A stretch of 64,000 nucleotides of DNA from Chlamydiia bacterium (GTDB lineage Bacteria; Chlamydiota; Chlamydiia; Chlamydiales; Simkaniaceae): assembly GCA_022601645.1 (NCBI GenBank), contig JAJACH010000001.1, positions 620,001 through 684,000 of the forward strand. The letters run 5' to 3'. A model generated the notes under the pieces. That model had not been told where the DNA came from and searched no databases. It was given only the letters and a program-made list of their open reading frames with translations. The position numbers were made by a program, and so were the translations under genes. Numbering within the stretch: the stretch's first letter is position 1; the number at the start of each line of letters is the position of its first letter. Below, piece by piece: positions 26,014 to 34,846 of this stretch.

Positions 26014-27366
26014 ATGGCATTAACTGCAATTAATAATTTACCTCAAATATTAGAGGTTCAACAAAGGTTACGAGATAGAGATTCGTTTTCATTAAGCGTT
26101 AGTGGAGGCGATTTGTCTGTTGAACCAGGTCCTGGTGATCGATTGCGTAATGCAGAAATTTTACTTGATATGGCAGAAAGTTGCCTTAGAGGGACAGATC
26201 TTCGTCAAATAAATCTTTTAGCAAGAACATCAATAAAAATTTTAGCCACAGTTGCCTACCGGGCTGCCGTACGAGAAAGTACTCTTGCAAGCCGTGCAAT
26301 CAGTGTAAAATTAGGGTGTCAGGTTGCGCCTAGTGACCTTAATGGCGATTATCTTAGATTTATCAAGGCAAATCACTTTCAGAACAAGTTTCAGGCTCTA
26401 GATCTCCAAGTTCAAGGGCAATCGCTCCCGATCGAAATGGCAGGGCGTATGCTGCACATTCCTTGGAGTTCATTAACGCAGATTCAGACAGAAGAGGGAA
26501 TTGCTTTTCAGCGAAATGGGGTCACACTATTTACGACCGATGAAAACCTCGTTTTAAACCCAAACTTCACGGTGCTGCATCGGGGGATTACAGCATATAA
26601 TCCGATGGATTTTTCGGTAGAGCCGCGCCCCTTTTATCATCAAGATCCAAACGAGTGGGGTGGAGGGCCTAGGCTTGAGGTCTGTGTAGCTCTTGTTGAT
26701 CCGACAGGTGAGACAATGCAGCCAATCATGGGGGATCACACCTATTTTAGATTGAAAGATGCGAGTGGGGAGGTTTTTTCCTTTGGACAGATGCCAGCTG
26801 ATATCACGCCGTGGGATATGTTCAATCCCTTAGCAGAAAAAATGGGAGGGCTTGAATCGCCAGATCGTTATGAGACGTTGTCACCAGATTCTCATCTGTT
26901 TAAGACATATCCTCTCAACTTGACACCCGAGCAGTACGAAAGAGTCAAGGAAAGGGTGCTTCGCGATCGCGCTGATCCTGATTTTAAAGTGTCTCTTTTA
27001 AAAGGGAATTGCACCTCGTATGTGAAAAGGCTCTTAAAAGAAGAACTGGGGATGCATGTCAATTGCCGCATGGGGATTGCAGAGTACTTAAGTCGACTCC
27101 TTTTACCGAAAGCATGGTTTAAAGGGGTTCAAAGTGCGTTTTCGGGTCTTTCTAAAACAGCCGTAAAAGCGCTCCACTTCATCGTGCTTCCTTATTATGC
27201 AATGAATACAGTGATTGCACTTGTTTTAAAGGTTTTTATGTTTGAAAAACTTCTAGGAAATCATCCCGATTTCACCTTAATAGATATTTTCTTCAAACCT
27301 TGGAAAGTAGGCGTTCACTCGCCTTTCAAATTTTATGAAGCAATGGGAGTGTTGCACCATGATTAG
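26014..27366 (+). CDS. Unrecognised protein with His...Asn-Cys (permuted papain/LRAT-like) module and C-terminal hydrophobic segments
   Basis: 450 residues with no named family that I recognise. Residues ~110-420 align by eye with the C-terminal third of the next gene: VLHRGITAYNP, then GDHTYFRLKDASGEV with H242, then GNCTSYVKRLL with N332-C333. A His before an Asn-Cys helix is the order of permuted NlpC/P60-type folds (LRAT, YiiX-like), so a cysteine hydrolase or acyltransferase is possible. Hydrophobic stretches at ~375-415 (FIVLPYYAMNTVIALVLKV) suggest membrane attachment. A TATAAT doublet at 25976-25986 precedes it; no convincing ribosome site. The stop overlaps the next start by 8 bp, so the pair is one operon. 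Confidence 0.6.
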   Translation: MALTAINNLPQILEVQQRLRDRDSFSLSVSGGDLSVEPGPGDRLRNAEILLDMAESCLRGTDLRQINLLARTSIKILATVAYRAAVRESTLASRAISVKLGCQVAPSDLNGDYLRFIKANHFQNKFQALDLQVQGQSLPIEMAGRMLHIPWSSLTQIQTEEGIAFQRNGVTLFTTDENLVLNPNFTVLHRGITAYNPMDFSVEPRPFYHQDPNEWGGGPRLEVCVALVDPTGETMQPIMGDHTYFRLKDASGEVFSFGQMPADITPWDMFNPLAEKMGGLESPDRYETLSPDSHLFKTYPLNLTPEQYERVKERVLRDRADPDFKVSLLKGNCTSYVKRLLKEELGMHVNCRMGIAEYLSRLLLPKAWFKGVQSAFSGLSKTAVKALHFIVLPYYAMNTVIALVLKVFMFEKLLGNHPDFTLIDIFFKPWKVGVHSPFKFYEAMGVLHHD

Positions 27367-30300
27367 TTATTCAAGAATGGATCGAGGGGTCACAGCATCT
27401 GGGATTGATGCTGTAACAGCGCATGTGAATGAAACGCTTGATAACCCCAACACGAGATTGTTGGACCAAGCATTGCTTCAGATGCGACCTATTAAGACGG
27501 CGACAGCTAATGCTTTGAGTGGATTGGAACTAACAAAAGCACTTCCTTTAGCAATTTGTACGACGATTAAAGGCCTAATTAAGTGCGGTGAGTCAATCTT
27601 TGACATTGTTACAGACACTGTCAACGGGCTCTATTTCGATGGGACATTGAATGAAACGCAATGGAGAGAGCTTTGTCATCTCAATATGACCGTTCGTGAC
27701 TCAGAAGCTGTGATGCAAAGACTCTATGAAATGCTCAATTGTAAAGTCAAAGAGCGTGAAATGGGTGAAACAAGGCTTTTGGATTATGTGGCAAACCTTG
27801 ATGCACCCCGTGAGACGAAAGTTGCATTAGTCAATGCAATCGGAAAGGGAAATGGCGCTAAGTTTCAAACCCTCATGGGAGAGATTTTAAGTCGAGTTGA
27901 ACAAAATGCAACGACGTATATCGATGAATTTCACGCTAAAGAACTAAGAGAGAGAATCAAAGGATTTGGGGCAAGTGATGCTATTTTTAAAACGGGGCGA
28001 TTATTTTTGATGGACGATCTCGTTGATGATTTTGTCACGGGGATTGAAACTTTTACGCGTAATTTTCCAGAAACAAGAGATGCGCACCACCGTCTGCACA
28101 GCTTAACAACGATGATTTTTCGGGATATGGCTGTCCAAACACGTGGCACCTCAAAGATGAAAGAATCGTATTTAATGGGTCGAGCAACTAAAGTGTGGCG
28201 CGATTTTTCCGGTGAAGATCATGGGTTTTGTGGCTGTCAAATAGGATCAATTGAGCAGGAAAGGCATCTGCCGTCTGTAACGCATCATAATGCAGGAAAT
28301 ATTCTTCGTGATCTACGTATGGTAATCCCAGATACAGACAGCTCACTTCGTTCGCGCGCGGTGTATTTAGGAACATGCCCTTTTGGGAATGGACACAATA
28401 GTGTAGCTGAGTCAATGACTCGATATTTACAAGGGCCACGATCACATATTTACTTCCAAGATGGCGTCCATAATGCCTTAGCTTCAATGGAAGCTAGTTA
28501 CGTGAATGCCTTTAGAATGGTAGGTGTTGATGTGCGAGATTCTGCGATTTATTCTTGGCTCGTTCGTATGCAGTGGTGGGGCGTTCTTCGTATTATCATT
28601 TGGCTATCTGGTGGCGTCGAGAATGAAGCGAGTAAGAAGAAAAAAATTCAACTCTTTTTACATGAGCTACTCATGCGCGATCCTGACGTTCTACTCACAT
28701 CCTACTCAAGACACATTCCACACTTAGTCGAATGTCAGAGGGAGCTTGGGGTTCCTTATATGTCCCTTGGCACAGATTTTGACCCGACAACGCCAGGTTT
28801 TTTTCCTGATGGTCAGTATGTTCCTCATTATAGGCATAGTTTATGGGGAGATCATCCTCGTACTCGAGAAATCCAACATGCTCATGGGCTTTTGGATGAA
28901 AACACCGAGGTGACAGGGCCTGTCGTTCGTCCAGCATTTCACCGCACGTTAACAAACGCTGAGCTACGTCAAGAGCGAGAAGAAAATAGAATCAATCCAG
29001 ATGCCCAGGTCGTGGTTGTCATGAATGGATTGCATGGTGCATATGCTACACCGGAAGTTTTAGCAGACCAAATTGGTGATAGAAATATCCATGTGATTAT
29101 TTGCTGTGGGAGTAATCAGGAAGAATATCACCGCCTGGAACGGAAGTATCGAAATCATCCAAAAGTGAACGTTAAGGGATACCTAACTGGTCATAGATTA
29201 AATAAACTCTTTTCTATAGCCGCACAAAGAAGACCGGATGGTAGATCAGGACTTTATGTAGGGAAACTCGGAGGTAGCACTCTAGCGGAACTCATGACAA
29301 AAAAAGTACGTGTTGTGGCTGATGAAACATGTGGATGGGCCTTTCCTTGGGAAGCGATGAATGCGGATATTTACTGCACCGAAGCGAATATGGGCCGGAG
29401 AGTGGCAGACCCTGAGGCGATTGTGCCAAATATTTACGAAATGCTCGAACAGCCGGTCGAACAAAGAGTAGATTTTGCCAACCGTGATGGTGGGCGAGAG
29501 GTAGTAGCGGCACTAGAAAGAGCGGCAGAAAGAGTTGAAGCAGATCATGATTTTCACCCAAGGCATCATATGGCTAGGCTAGGAACAAAACAAACTCCAC
29601 AAATTTCAAACGGGGAGTATGTCATTGCAGCAAATGCACGTTTAAATTTATTAGCAGGCGGACAACTCGATTTTGTCGATGGAAGATTTACTGTATCCTA
29701 TTCAAGGTCAAAATCTGCAGATGAAAGAGCAGCCCTTGCTTTAGCAACCCTTTTGCCATCTAGAAATCGCGCCCTTGTTGAGCTTGCTGAAGCGTTTTTA
29801 AAAGAACACGAGGTGACGGACGCATCAAAAGATCTCATGAGGGTTGATCGTGCACTTGTTGCGATGAATCCACCAGCGACGGCAGACGAAGTCCCTGCAG
29901 CCTATTATCTCGATGCGAGCCGTAAGTATTTGACGAAGGTAATAAGTGAGCCGACAAGATCAGGGGCCAAACACGGCACAGATCAGAGAGTCTTTAGAAA
30001 TCGGGATCAGGCGATTATGGCGTTTGCGCGTCATCCCAAGGATGTCGACTTTATGAAAAAGCATCACATTGAAAAATGGGTGGGAACCTTTGATGATGCG
30101 TTTAGTATCAATCCTGTGACGTTTGAAATTAGCGTCAAAGTTGACGGGCGCTATGAAACGCTCAGATCATTAAGAAACAGGACACTTGCTGATGGCGATT
30201 TACTCCTCCACGGCGATACGAAATTGTCGTATGTCCAACATCGTGGAATTGTTGCCTTTGATCCTGAGAATCTAGAGCCGGGGGAACTCGTACCCTTTAA

Positions 30301-31066
30301 AGTCAAAGCAAGTCGCAAACACGCAGATTATCGATTAGAAGTCCAAACTGTTGTTGATGATTCTGGAGACCATAATCATGCGTTTTTAACGCTTAAAGCC
30401 CCAGATGGCACGGTCCATAGTATCGGTTACTTTAGACCTTATGCGCAAGAACAAGAGTACACAGATCTTTTGACATCAACAGATGCTTCACTTGCAGTCC
30501 CTGATCGTTATGAACATATGCGGCTTGACCATTACAGGAAACGCACGGTTATTCCATTAACGGAAGCTCAGCACCAGGAAATTTTAAGACGTGTGACCCA
30601 GACTGATATGGTTTATAATCCCATCAACCGAAATTGTCTTTCTATGATGAAACGCGTTGTTGAAGATGTGACGGGCGTGCAGCTTGAAACAAAGAGCTCA
30701 CTTCTTCAAGCGTATGGTGGAATCAATCCAAATACCTGGGCTGTTTTACGCTACCTTCCTCCTCTTCGCATTGTTGCTGCTGCAGGGCTTTATTTGGTGG
30801 CTGTCATGCGAAACTTGCTCTTTGCTGCAATCGGAGCGTTTAGGCAAAATAATGGCGTAAGCGTTTTTGAAAATTGGTATGATATCTTTAATCCAGCAAA
30901 AGGAATGCCTGACCATCCACGAGCGCTTAGAGCTTGGCAAGAGAGAGTTGAGGCTGCTGGCACGCTCCCTCGCCTTGAAAATGCTGAAGAAAGAGGCGCT
31001 TGGTGGTATGCAAGGGATGTTGTCTGGCCACAAAATGAGCGAGACGGCGTACTCAATATGGCCTAG
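27359..31066 (+). CDS. Large protein: helical N-terminus, GT28/UgtP-like glycosyltransferase domain, His...Asn-Cys module
   Basis: 1235 residues from ATG 27359; the extension to 27335 lies inside the upstream gene. Residues 1-325 are helical and unrecognised. Residues ~330-720 match the order of landmarks in processive diacylglycerol glucosyltransferase (UgtP)/MGDG synthase GT-B enzymes: GTCPFGNGHNS (338-348), TDFDPTTPGFF, VTGPVVRPAF, VVVVMNGLHG, VIICCGSN, GKLGGSTLAEL (635-645), then the late helix with DPEAI. Residues ~915-1230 repeat the module of the preceding gene: VQHRGIVAFDP, H1007, RNCLSMMKR (N1092-C1093), then a hydrophobic segment. The combination of a lipid-type glycosyltransferase and a permuted papain-like domain is unfamiliar to me. 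Confidence 0.65.
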   Translation: MISYSRMDRGVTASGIDAVTAHVNETLDNPNTRLLDQALLQMRPIKTATANALSGLELTKALPLAICTTIKGLIKCGESIFDIVTDTVNGLYFDGTLNETQWRELCHLNMTVRDSEAVMQRLYEMLNCKVKEREMGETRLLDYVANLDAPRETKVALVNAIGKGNGAKFQTLMGEILSRVEQNATTYIDEFHAKELRERIKGFGASDAIFKTGRLFLMDDLVDDFVTGIETFTRNFPETRDAHHRLHSLTTMIFRDMAVQTRGTSKMKESYLMGRATKVWRDFSGEDHGFCGCQIGSIEQERHLPSVTHHNAGNILRDLRMVIPDTDSSLRSRAVYLGTCPFGNGHNSVAESMTRYLQGPRSHIYFQDGVHNALASMEASYVNAFRMVGVDVRDSAIYSWLVRMQWWGVLRIIIWLSGGVENEASKKKKIQLFLHELLMRDPDVLLTSYSRHIPHLVECQRELGVPYMSLGTDFDPTTPGFFPDGQYVPHYRHSLWGDHPRTREIQHAHGLLDENTEVTGPVVRPAFHRTLTNAELRQEREENRINPDAQVVVVMNGLHGAYATPEVLADQIGDRNIHVIICCGSNQEEYHRLERKYRNHPKVNVKGYLTGHRLNKLFSIAAQRRPDGRSGLYVGKLGGSTLAELMTKKVRVVADETCGWAFPWEAMNADIYCTEANMGRRVADPEAIVPNIYEMLEQPVEQRVDFANRDGGREVVAALERAAERVEADHDFHPRHHMARLGTKQTPQISNGEYVIAANARLNLLAGGQLDFVDGRFTVSYSRSKSADERAALALATLLPSRNRALVELAEAFLKEHEVTDASKDLMRVDRALVAMNPPATADEVPAAYYLDASRKYLTKVISEPTRSGAKHGTDQRVFRNRDQAIMAFARHPKDVDFMKKHHIEKWVGTFDDAFSINPVTFEISVKVDGRYETLRSLRNRTLADGDLLLHGDTKLSYVQHRGIVAFDPENLEPGELVPFKVKASRKHADYRLEVQTVVDDSGDHNHAFLTLKAPDGTVHSIGYFRPYAQEQEYTDLLTSTDASLAVPDRYEHMRLDHYRKRTVIPLTEAQHQEILRRVTQTDMVYNPINRNCLSMMKRVVEDVTGVQLETKSSLLQAYGGINPNTWAVLRYLPPLRIVAAAGLYLVAVMRNLLFAAIGAFRQNNGVSVFENWYDIFNPAKGMPDHPRALRAWQERVEAAGTLPRLENAEERGAWWYARDVVWPQNERDGVLNMA

Positions 31067-31080
31067 GCTCAGTGGGTTAC

Positions 31081-31111
31081 GTTCAGATGTAAAGCCGCTT
31101 TACATCTGAAC
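31081..31111. promoter_or_regulatory. Perfect 14-bp inverted repeat overlapping the trmB promoter
   Basis: GTTCAGATGTAAAG (31081-31094), loop CCG, CTTTACATCTGAAC (31098-31111). It starts 15 bp after the upstream stop, has no T-run, and its right arm contains the trmB -35 box. The last CTGAAC can alternatively pair with TGTTCAG at 31115-31121. Operator, terminator or both. Confidence 0.5.
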
Positions 31112-31127
31112 ATGTGTTCAGTATAAT
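31099..31127 (+). promoter_or_regulatory. Candidate trmB promoter, leaderless
   Basis: TTTACA (31099-31104), 17 bp, TATAAT (31122-31127), 8 bp, ATG 31136. Close to sigma70/sigma66 consensus. No Shine-Dalgarno between the box and the ATG. Confidence 0.6.
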
Positions 31128-31135
31128 AGTTCCCC

Positions 31136-31768
31136 ATGAAGCCCAAAGATCTCAGATATCCGTACAGATGGAATGATCGCTGTCCTCTCTATAAAGATGA
31201 TGTATTCTACGTTCCAGATTACTATCATGACCATGCTTCATGGGAGGGGAAATTCCCTCTCTCTTCTAGGATGAATATCGAATTTTGCTCGGGTAACGGC
31301 GAGTGGATCTTAGGTAAGGCCCTAGAAAATCCTGAAATTGTTTGGGTGGGTGTCGAAAAAGACTTTGAAAGAGTGCGGAAAATTGTGGCTAAGCGCACAA
31401 ATCTAGGAGTGAAAAATCTTCTTGTCGTTTCAGGTCTTGCTGAGCCCTTTGTTGAAAACTATCTACCCGATTCTGTTATTGATGAGGTGTATGTCAATTT
31501 TCCCGATCCGTGGCCGAAAGACCGTCATGCAAAACACAGGCTTTTTAAACAGCCATTTATCGGTCAGATGAAGCGGATTATGAAAAAGGGCGCACTTGCC
31601 ACACTTGTGACAGATGATGCCACGTATGCGGGGCAGATGGAAACGGAAATGGGGCGGGAGTTTGCACTTAAAACAAAAGAGCCGATTACTGGGTATGGCT
31701 CGTCGTTCTTTGAAAGACTCTGGCGCGATAAGGGGCGTGACATCCACTTCTTGAGGTACACATGTTAA
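31136..31768 (+). CDS. trmB: tRNA (guanine-N7-)-methyltransferase
   Basis: 210 residues. SAM-binding motif IEFCSGNGEWI near residue 48, then GVEKD, and the diagnostic NFPDPWPKDRHAKHRLF. It makes m7G46 in the tRNA variable loop. The N-terminus is slightly shorter than in many TrmB proteins. It overlaps the following hypothetical gene by 7 bp. Confidence 0.92.
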   Translation: MKPKDLRYPYRWNDRCPLYKDDVFYVPDYYHDHASWEGKFPLSSRMNIEFCSGNGEWILGKALENPEIVWVGVEKDFERVRKIVAKRTNLGVKNLLVVSGLAEPFVENYLPDSVIDEVYVNFPDPWPKDRHAKHRLFKQPFIGQMKRIMKKGALATLVTDDATYAGQMETEMGREFALKTKEPITGYGSSFFERLWRDKGRDIHFLRYTC

Positions 31769-32742
31769 CATCAGATCATTCGAAATTTTACCTTAAGGGA
31801 GAGCCTTTCATACCCCTGGTTTTTGATGGGGAAGAGTTTGATGAGGAAAGTGGGTTTAATACAACGGTTGTGAAACTTGATGCAACGTTAAATTCACCAC
31901 TTGATTGGAAGATTCCCGAGGTGAAGGGCTATGTGATTTATGAGATGGACTTTGGGCTTAATCAACCGAATTTTTCTTTAAGCGATCCGATGCCCCTTTC
32001 TTCCTTTAAGGTGGCTTTAGATCACTTAGTAGATAATGTGATTTGTGAGAAGACACTAGGGGTGATTTTGTATCGCGGGGATGGAAATTTCTCAAAGTGC
32101 TTTGACTGGAAGACTGAGTATGATGGTCCGATGGATGATCCCTACCAAGTGGGGCTGTTTGCCAATGACTGTCTCGCCTACTATTTGCATCAACTAGCGG
32201 CAGTCCTTCCAGACGAGGTGGCGCCGATAGCTCTTATGGATGCGACCTACTTAACCAATGCTGAAACAGCTTTTTTACTTTCCAAAGACCGTTTTACCCA
32301 CATCAATTTAGCAATTAAGGGGAATAGTGTACCCCTTTGGGGCATGTCATGGGAAAATGGCGCTTCAACGAGTGGATATATTGGGCGCTCGTCGTTTTTT
32401 GAAGCATCAAAGTCCTCAAACCTAGGGCTCTTATTTCCCCAGGATAAAAAAATCACACGAGAACTTTTGGGGCAAATCAATCAGCTGCTCGAAATGACGT
32501 CGATCCGGGTGATTCCAGAAGTTATGATGCCAGAGAATTGGGATGGACTTGACGGTCTTATTGCCTTTAAGGATGGATTGACAAACTTTGGTAAGCGTGT
32601 TCTAAGCGGTTTCGAAGCAACAGGAGGGCGCACGATGGTTTATACGGCGGTCTCTGATTCTGCTTCCTTAAGCAGCGCTTTAAGTGACTTCTTACCCGTT
32701 GCAACCTCTTCAATAGCTGATGCAAAAATATCAACTGAATGA
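31762..32742 (+). CDS. Conserved-looking hypothetical protein
   Basis: 326 residues, acidic, soluble, no signal peptide or membrane segment; I do not recognise a family. It is translationally coupled to trmB (7-bp overlap), and its last 103 bp overlap the convergent chaperone-like gene. The sequence alternates predicted strands and helices without low complexity, so it looks like a genuine folded protein. Confidence 0.6.
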   Translation: MLTSDHSKFYLKGEPFIPLVFDGEEFDEESGFNTTVVKLDATLNSPLDWKIPEVKGYVIYEMDFGLNQPNFSLSDPMPLSSFKVALDHLVDNVICEKTLGVILYRGDGNFSKCFDWKTEYDGPMDDPYQVGLFANDCLAYYLHQLAAVLPDEVAPIALMDATYLTNAETAFLLSKDRFTHINLAIKGNSVPLWGMSWENGASTSGYIGRSSFFEASKSSNLGLLFPQDKKITRELLGQINQLLEMTSIRVIPEVMMPENWDGLDGLIAFKDGLTNFGKRVLSGFEATGGRTMVYTAVSDSASLSSALSDFLPVATSSIADAKISTE

Positions 32743-33110
32743 GCAATAGCCGAGACAAGGAAGTCGACGTGTTTGAACTCTTTTGAAATGAGGTGAATGG
32801 CGCGGAAAACGCATGTCTTATCGGTCTCACTTAAGATAAATCCAGGAACAACAGCGACTTTATTCAGTAGACTCATCAAGCGAGCTGTGTCGCCAAAATG
32901 CTTTTCTTCAACAGCTGTTGGAAAAACGAGAAAAAGATGAAGAAATTGGTAGTGAAACTCTTCATCTCCAGCAAGACCTGTTGGCATCCTTTCATCATCA
33001 ACGCGCAGTTGCAATATAGCGTCTTGACCAATCGTAACATGTAAAAGATCCTTGTCGTGAGAGCAGTCAAAACCTGTTTGTTTTAAGTAGTCAGAAATTT
33101 GCTCGAGCAT
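32640..33110 (-). CDS. Small acidic protein resembling class I type III secretion chaperones / YbjN fold
   Basis: 156 residues with the pattern of that fold: an N-terminal amphipathic helix (LEQISDYLKQTGFD), a strand-rich middle, then LLNKVAVVPGFILSETDKT and a C-terminal helical VDFLVSAIAHSVDIFASAIEE. AGGAG lies 6 bp before the ATG and the gene follows the 577-residue membrane protein by 2 bp. Position as the last gene of a substrate-like operon supports a secretion-chaperone role, but that is inference; the fold call is by eye. Confidence 0.5.
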   Translation of the reverse strand: MLEQISDYLKQTGFDCSHDKDLLHVTIGQDAILQLRVDDERMPTGLAGDEEFHYQFLHLFLVFPTAVEEKHFGDTARLMSLLNKVAVVPGFILSETDKTCVFRAIHLISKEFKHVDFLVSAIAHSVDIFASAIEEVATGKKSLKALLKEAESETAV

Positions 33111-33112
33111 AA

Positions 33113-34846
33113 TTAACTCCTAAAGTGAGGGGTCAAAAAGACCTCAGGGTTATGATGAAACGCTCTAATATCGTCGATTTTCAGATATTTACAAAGGCTT
33201 TTTATCTCCTCGCTATCTTCTTTAAGCGCACGAATCTCTTTCATGACTGCTGTGATATTTGGAGGCGCTTTGATCTTTGGAAGATGCTTTTTATAGTAGT
33301 AATTGGCAATGCTAATGGCGCCTGAGATAGCAAGTAAGGAAAGAGATAGATCACTTGTCCAGCCAGGATTGATCAGCGCAAAGAGTGCAATGATACCGAC
33401 TGCTGTAATCAGCAGGCTACTTGCTAAGGTTAGGTATTCAGCACGAATTTGGCTTTTCAACAAAGTTTCGGTTTGGTCAAGGCGTGAGGACTCAAGTTCT
33501 CTAAAGGCGTTAGTCTTAAGTTTCAAAAGGGATTGCCGCTTTAGAGCAATGGCATCAATTTGAGAATTGGTTTTACTGATCCCATTGATGGCTTTTACTG
33601 AAAGAGCACCTCCAATGAGCACACCCGCAACACCACCTGCAATTCCTACATACGAGAATCCTTTGATGGCAGTTTTTGATCCATGAAGCAGCGTTTCAAG
33701 GGTTTTTCCAATTTTTGAAGTGGAGCCAGCAAGCATCCCAGGAATAGAAAGGCCTCCGTAGAGCATGGTGCTTTCATAACCTTGAATTTCTTTAGTAAGA
33801 TTTTCGATATTCATCCGCATCCGCTCTCGCACTTCAATGCCGACGCTGATCATCTTATGGCCTTTTTCCATCATCTCGGGAGAAAGATTGCCTTCACCAG
33901 CTCTAAGCATGGCTTCACCCTCAAAAACCATCCGATCAGCTCCCGCTTTCAACCCCTTGCATTCCTCCAAATATTGGGCTGCTTGGCGGTGAGCTTTGTG
34001 AGTACTCAATAACCCTTTGAAGGAGAGAAGCATTGCAGGCAGTGAAATGGCCGCGAAAACGCTACCTGTTGCAAGTTTAACAGCACTTGTGTGGTCTGCT
34101 ACATAAATTGAAGAGAGACCAATTCGAAGTGATAGCTTACCCTTTTTTTTCTTTAAGATGTTCTGAGCAGCATTAGTCAGGACCGTGGGAGCGCCCATAC
34201 TTGTCTGTACTTTTGGATTATGAGCTTCGTAGTAATCTCTAGCGCGAGATTCCTGAGATTTTAAGAGCACTTCGGAGAAAGTTGTTTTATAAGCTTCTTT
34301 AAATGCTGTAAACGCTGTCACAACCTCTCCTTTTAGGGAGAAGTCTGAGGTTTTCATCGATTTTTCGAAGGTTGTAAGAGCCCACTTGAGGACTTTATCT
34401 CGCATTCGGGTCATGGTTTGAACTACGAGTGGATCATCATGAGGAAGAGAGGAGATTTCATTTAAGGTCTTGATGGCTTGCCATAAAAATTTCGTGAAAC
34501 TACGAATGCGCGCCTTTGCTAAGAGGCCTGTGCTTTCATCGAGGAGTTTTTCGCGAATCGAACGGAGATAGTTGATCTTTGCCTTTAACACGGTGCGCTT
34601 TGAAGGGGGAACATCTTCGTGAATTTTGCAAATGCTCATCTTGTTTTCAAATTTTTCAAGAGCTAAGCGAATGGCCTCTTCTTCTTGAAGGAATGTCTCT
34701 TGAATATCTGGATAATCGGCAGCTTCTATAGCCTGAACAGTCTCTTCACTCGTTTGCGTTTCAGCACGCTTAATCACGGGGTTAACCTGTTGATAGAAAA
34801 GCTCTAGATGGTGGTCTAACTGTGCTTCATCGCTAACATGCTTCAA
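33113..34846 (-). CDS. Membrane protein with hydrophobic pairs, candidate secreted translocator or inclusion-type protein
   Basis: 577 residues. Starts at TTG 34846, supported by GAGGG 6 bp upstream and overlap with the previous stop. Residues 1-230 are highly charged and helical (probable coiled coil). Hydrophobic segments lie near 260-285, 400-425 and a pair at about 475-520 (LTLASSLLITAVGIIALFAL, then LSLLAISGAIS). Paired hydrophobic hairpins amid long helices are seen in type III translocators and chlamydial Inc proteins, but no family is recognised. Flanked by a small soluble protein upstream and a chaperone-like protein downstream. Confidence 0.55.
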   Translation of the reverse strand: MKHVSDEAQLDHHLELFYQQVNPVIKRAETQTSEETVQAIEAADYPDIQETFLQEEEAIRLALEKFENKMSICKIHEDVPPSKRTVLKAKINYLRSIREKLLDESTGLLAKARIRSFTKFLWQAIKTLNEISSLPHDDPLVVQTMTRMRDKVLKWALTTFEKSMKTSDFSLKGEVVTAFTAFKEAYKTTFSEVLLKSQESRARDYYEAHNPKVQTSMGAPTVLTNAAQNILKKKKGKLSLRIGLSSIYVADHTSAVKLATGSVFAAISLPAMLLSFKGLLSTHKAHRQAAQYLEECKGLKAGADRMVFEGEAMLRAGEGNLSPEMMEKGHKMISVGIEVRERMRMNIENLTKEIQGYESTMLYGGLSIPGMLAGSTSKIGKTLETLLHGSKTAIKGFSYVGIAGGVAGVLIGGALSVKAINGISKTNSQIDAIALKRQSLLKLKTNAFRELESSRLDQTETLLKSQIRAEYLTLASSLLITAVGIIALFALINPGWTSDLSLSLLAISGAISIANYYYKKHLPKIKAPPNITAVMKEIRALKEDSEEIKSLCKYLKIDDIRAFHHNPEVFLTPHFRS

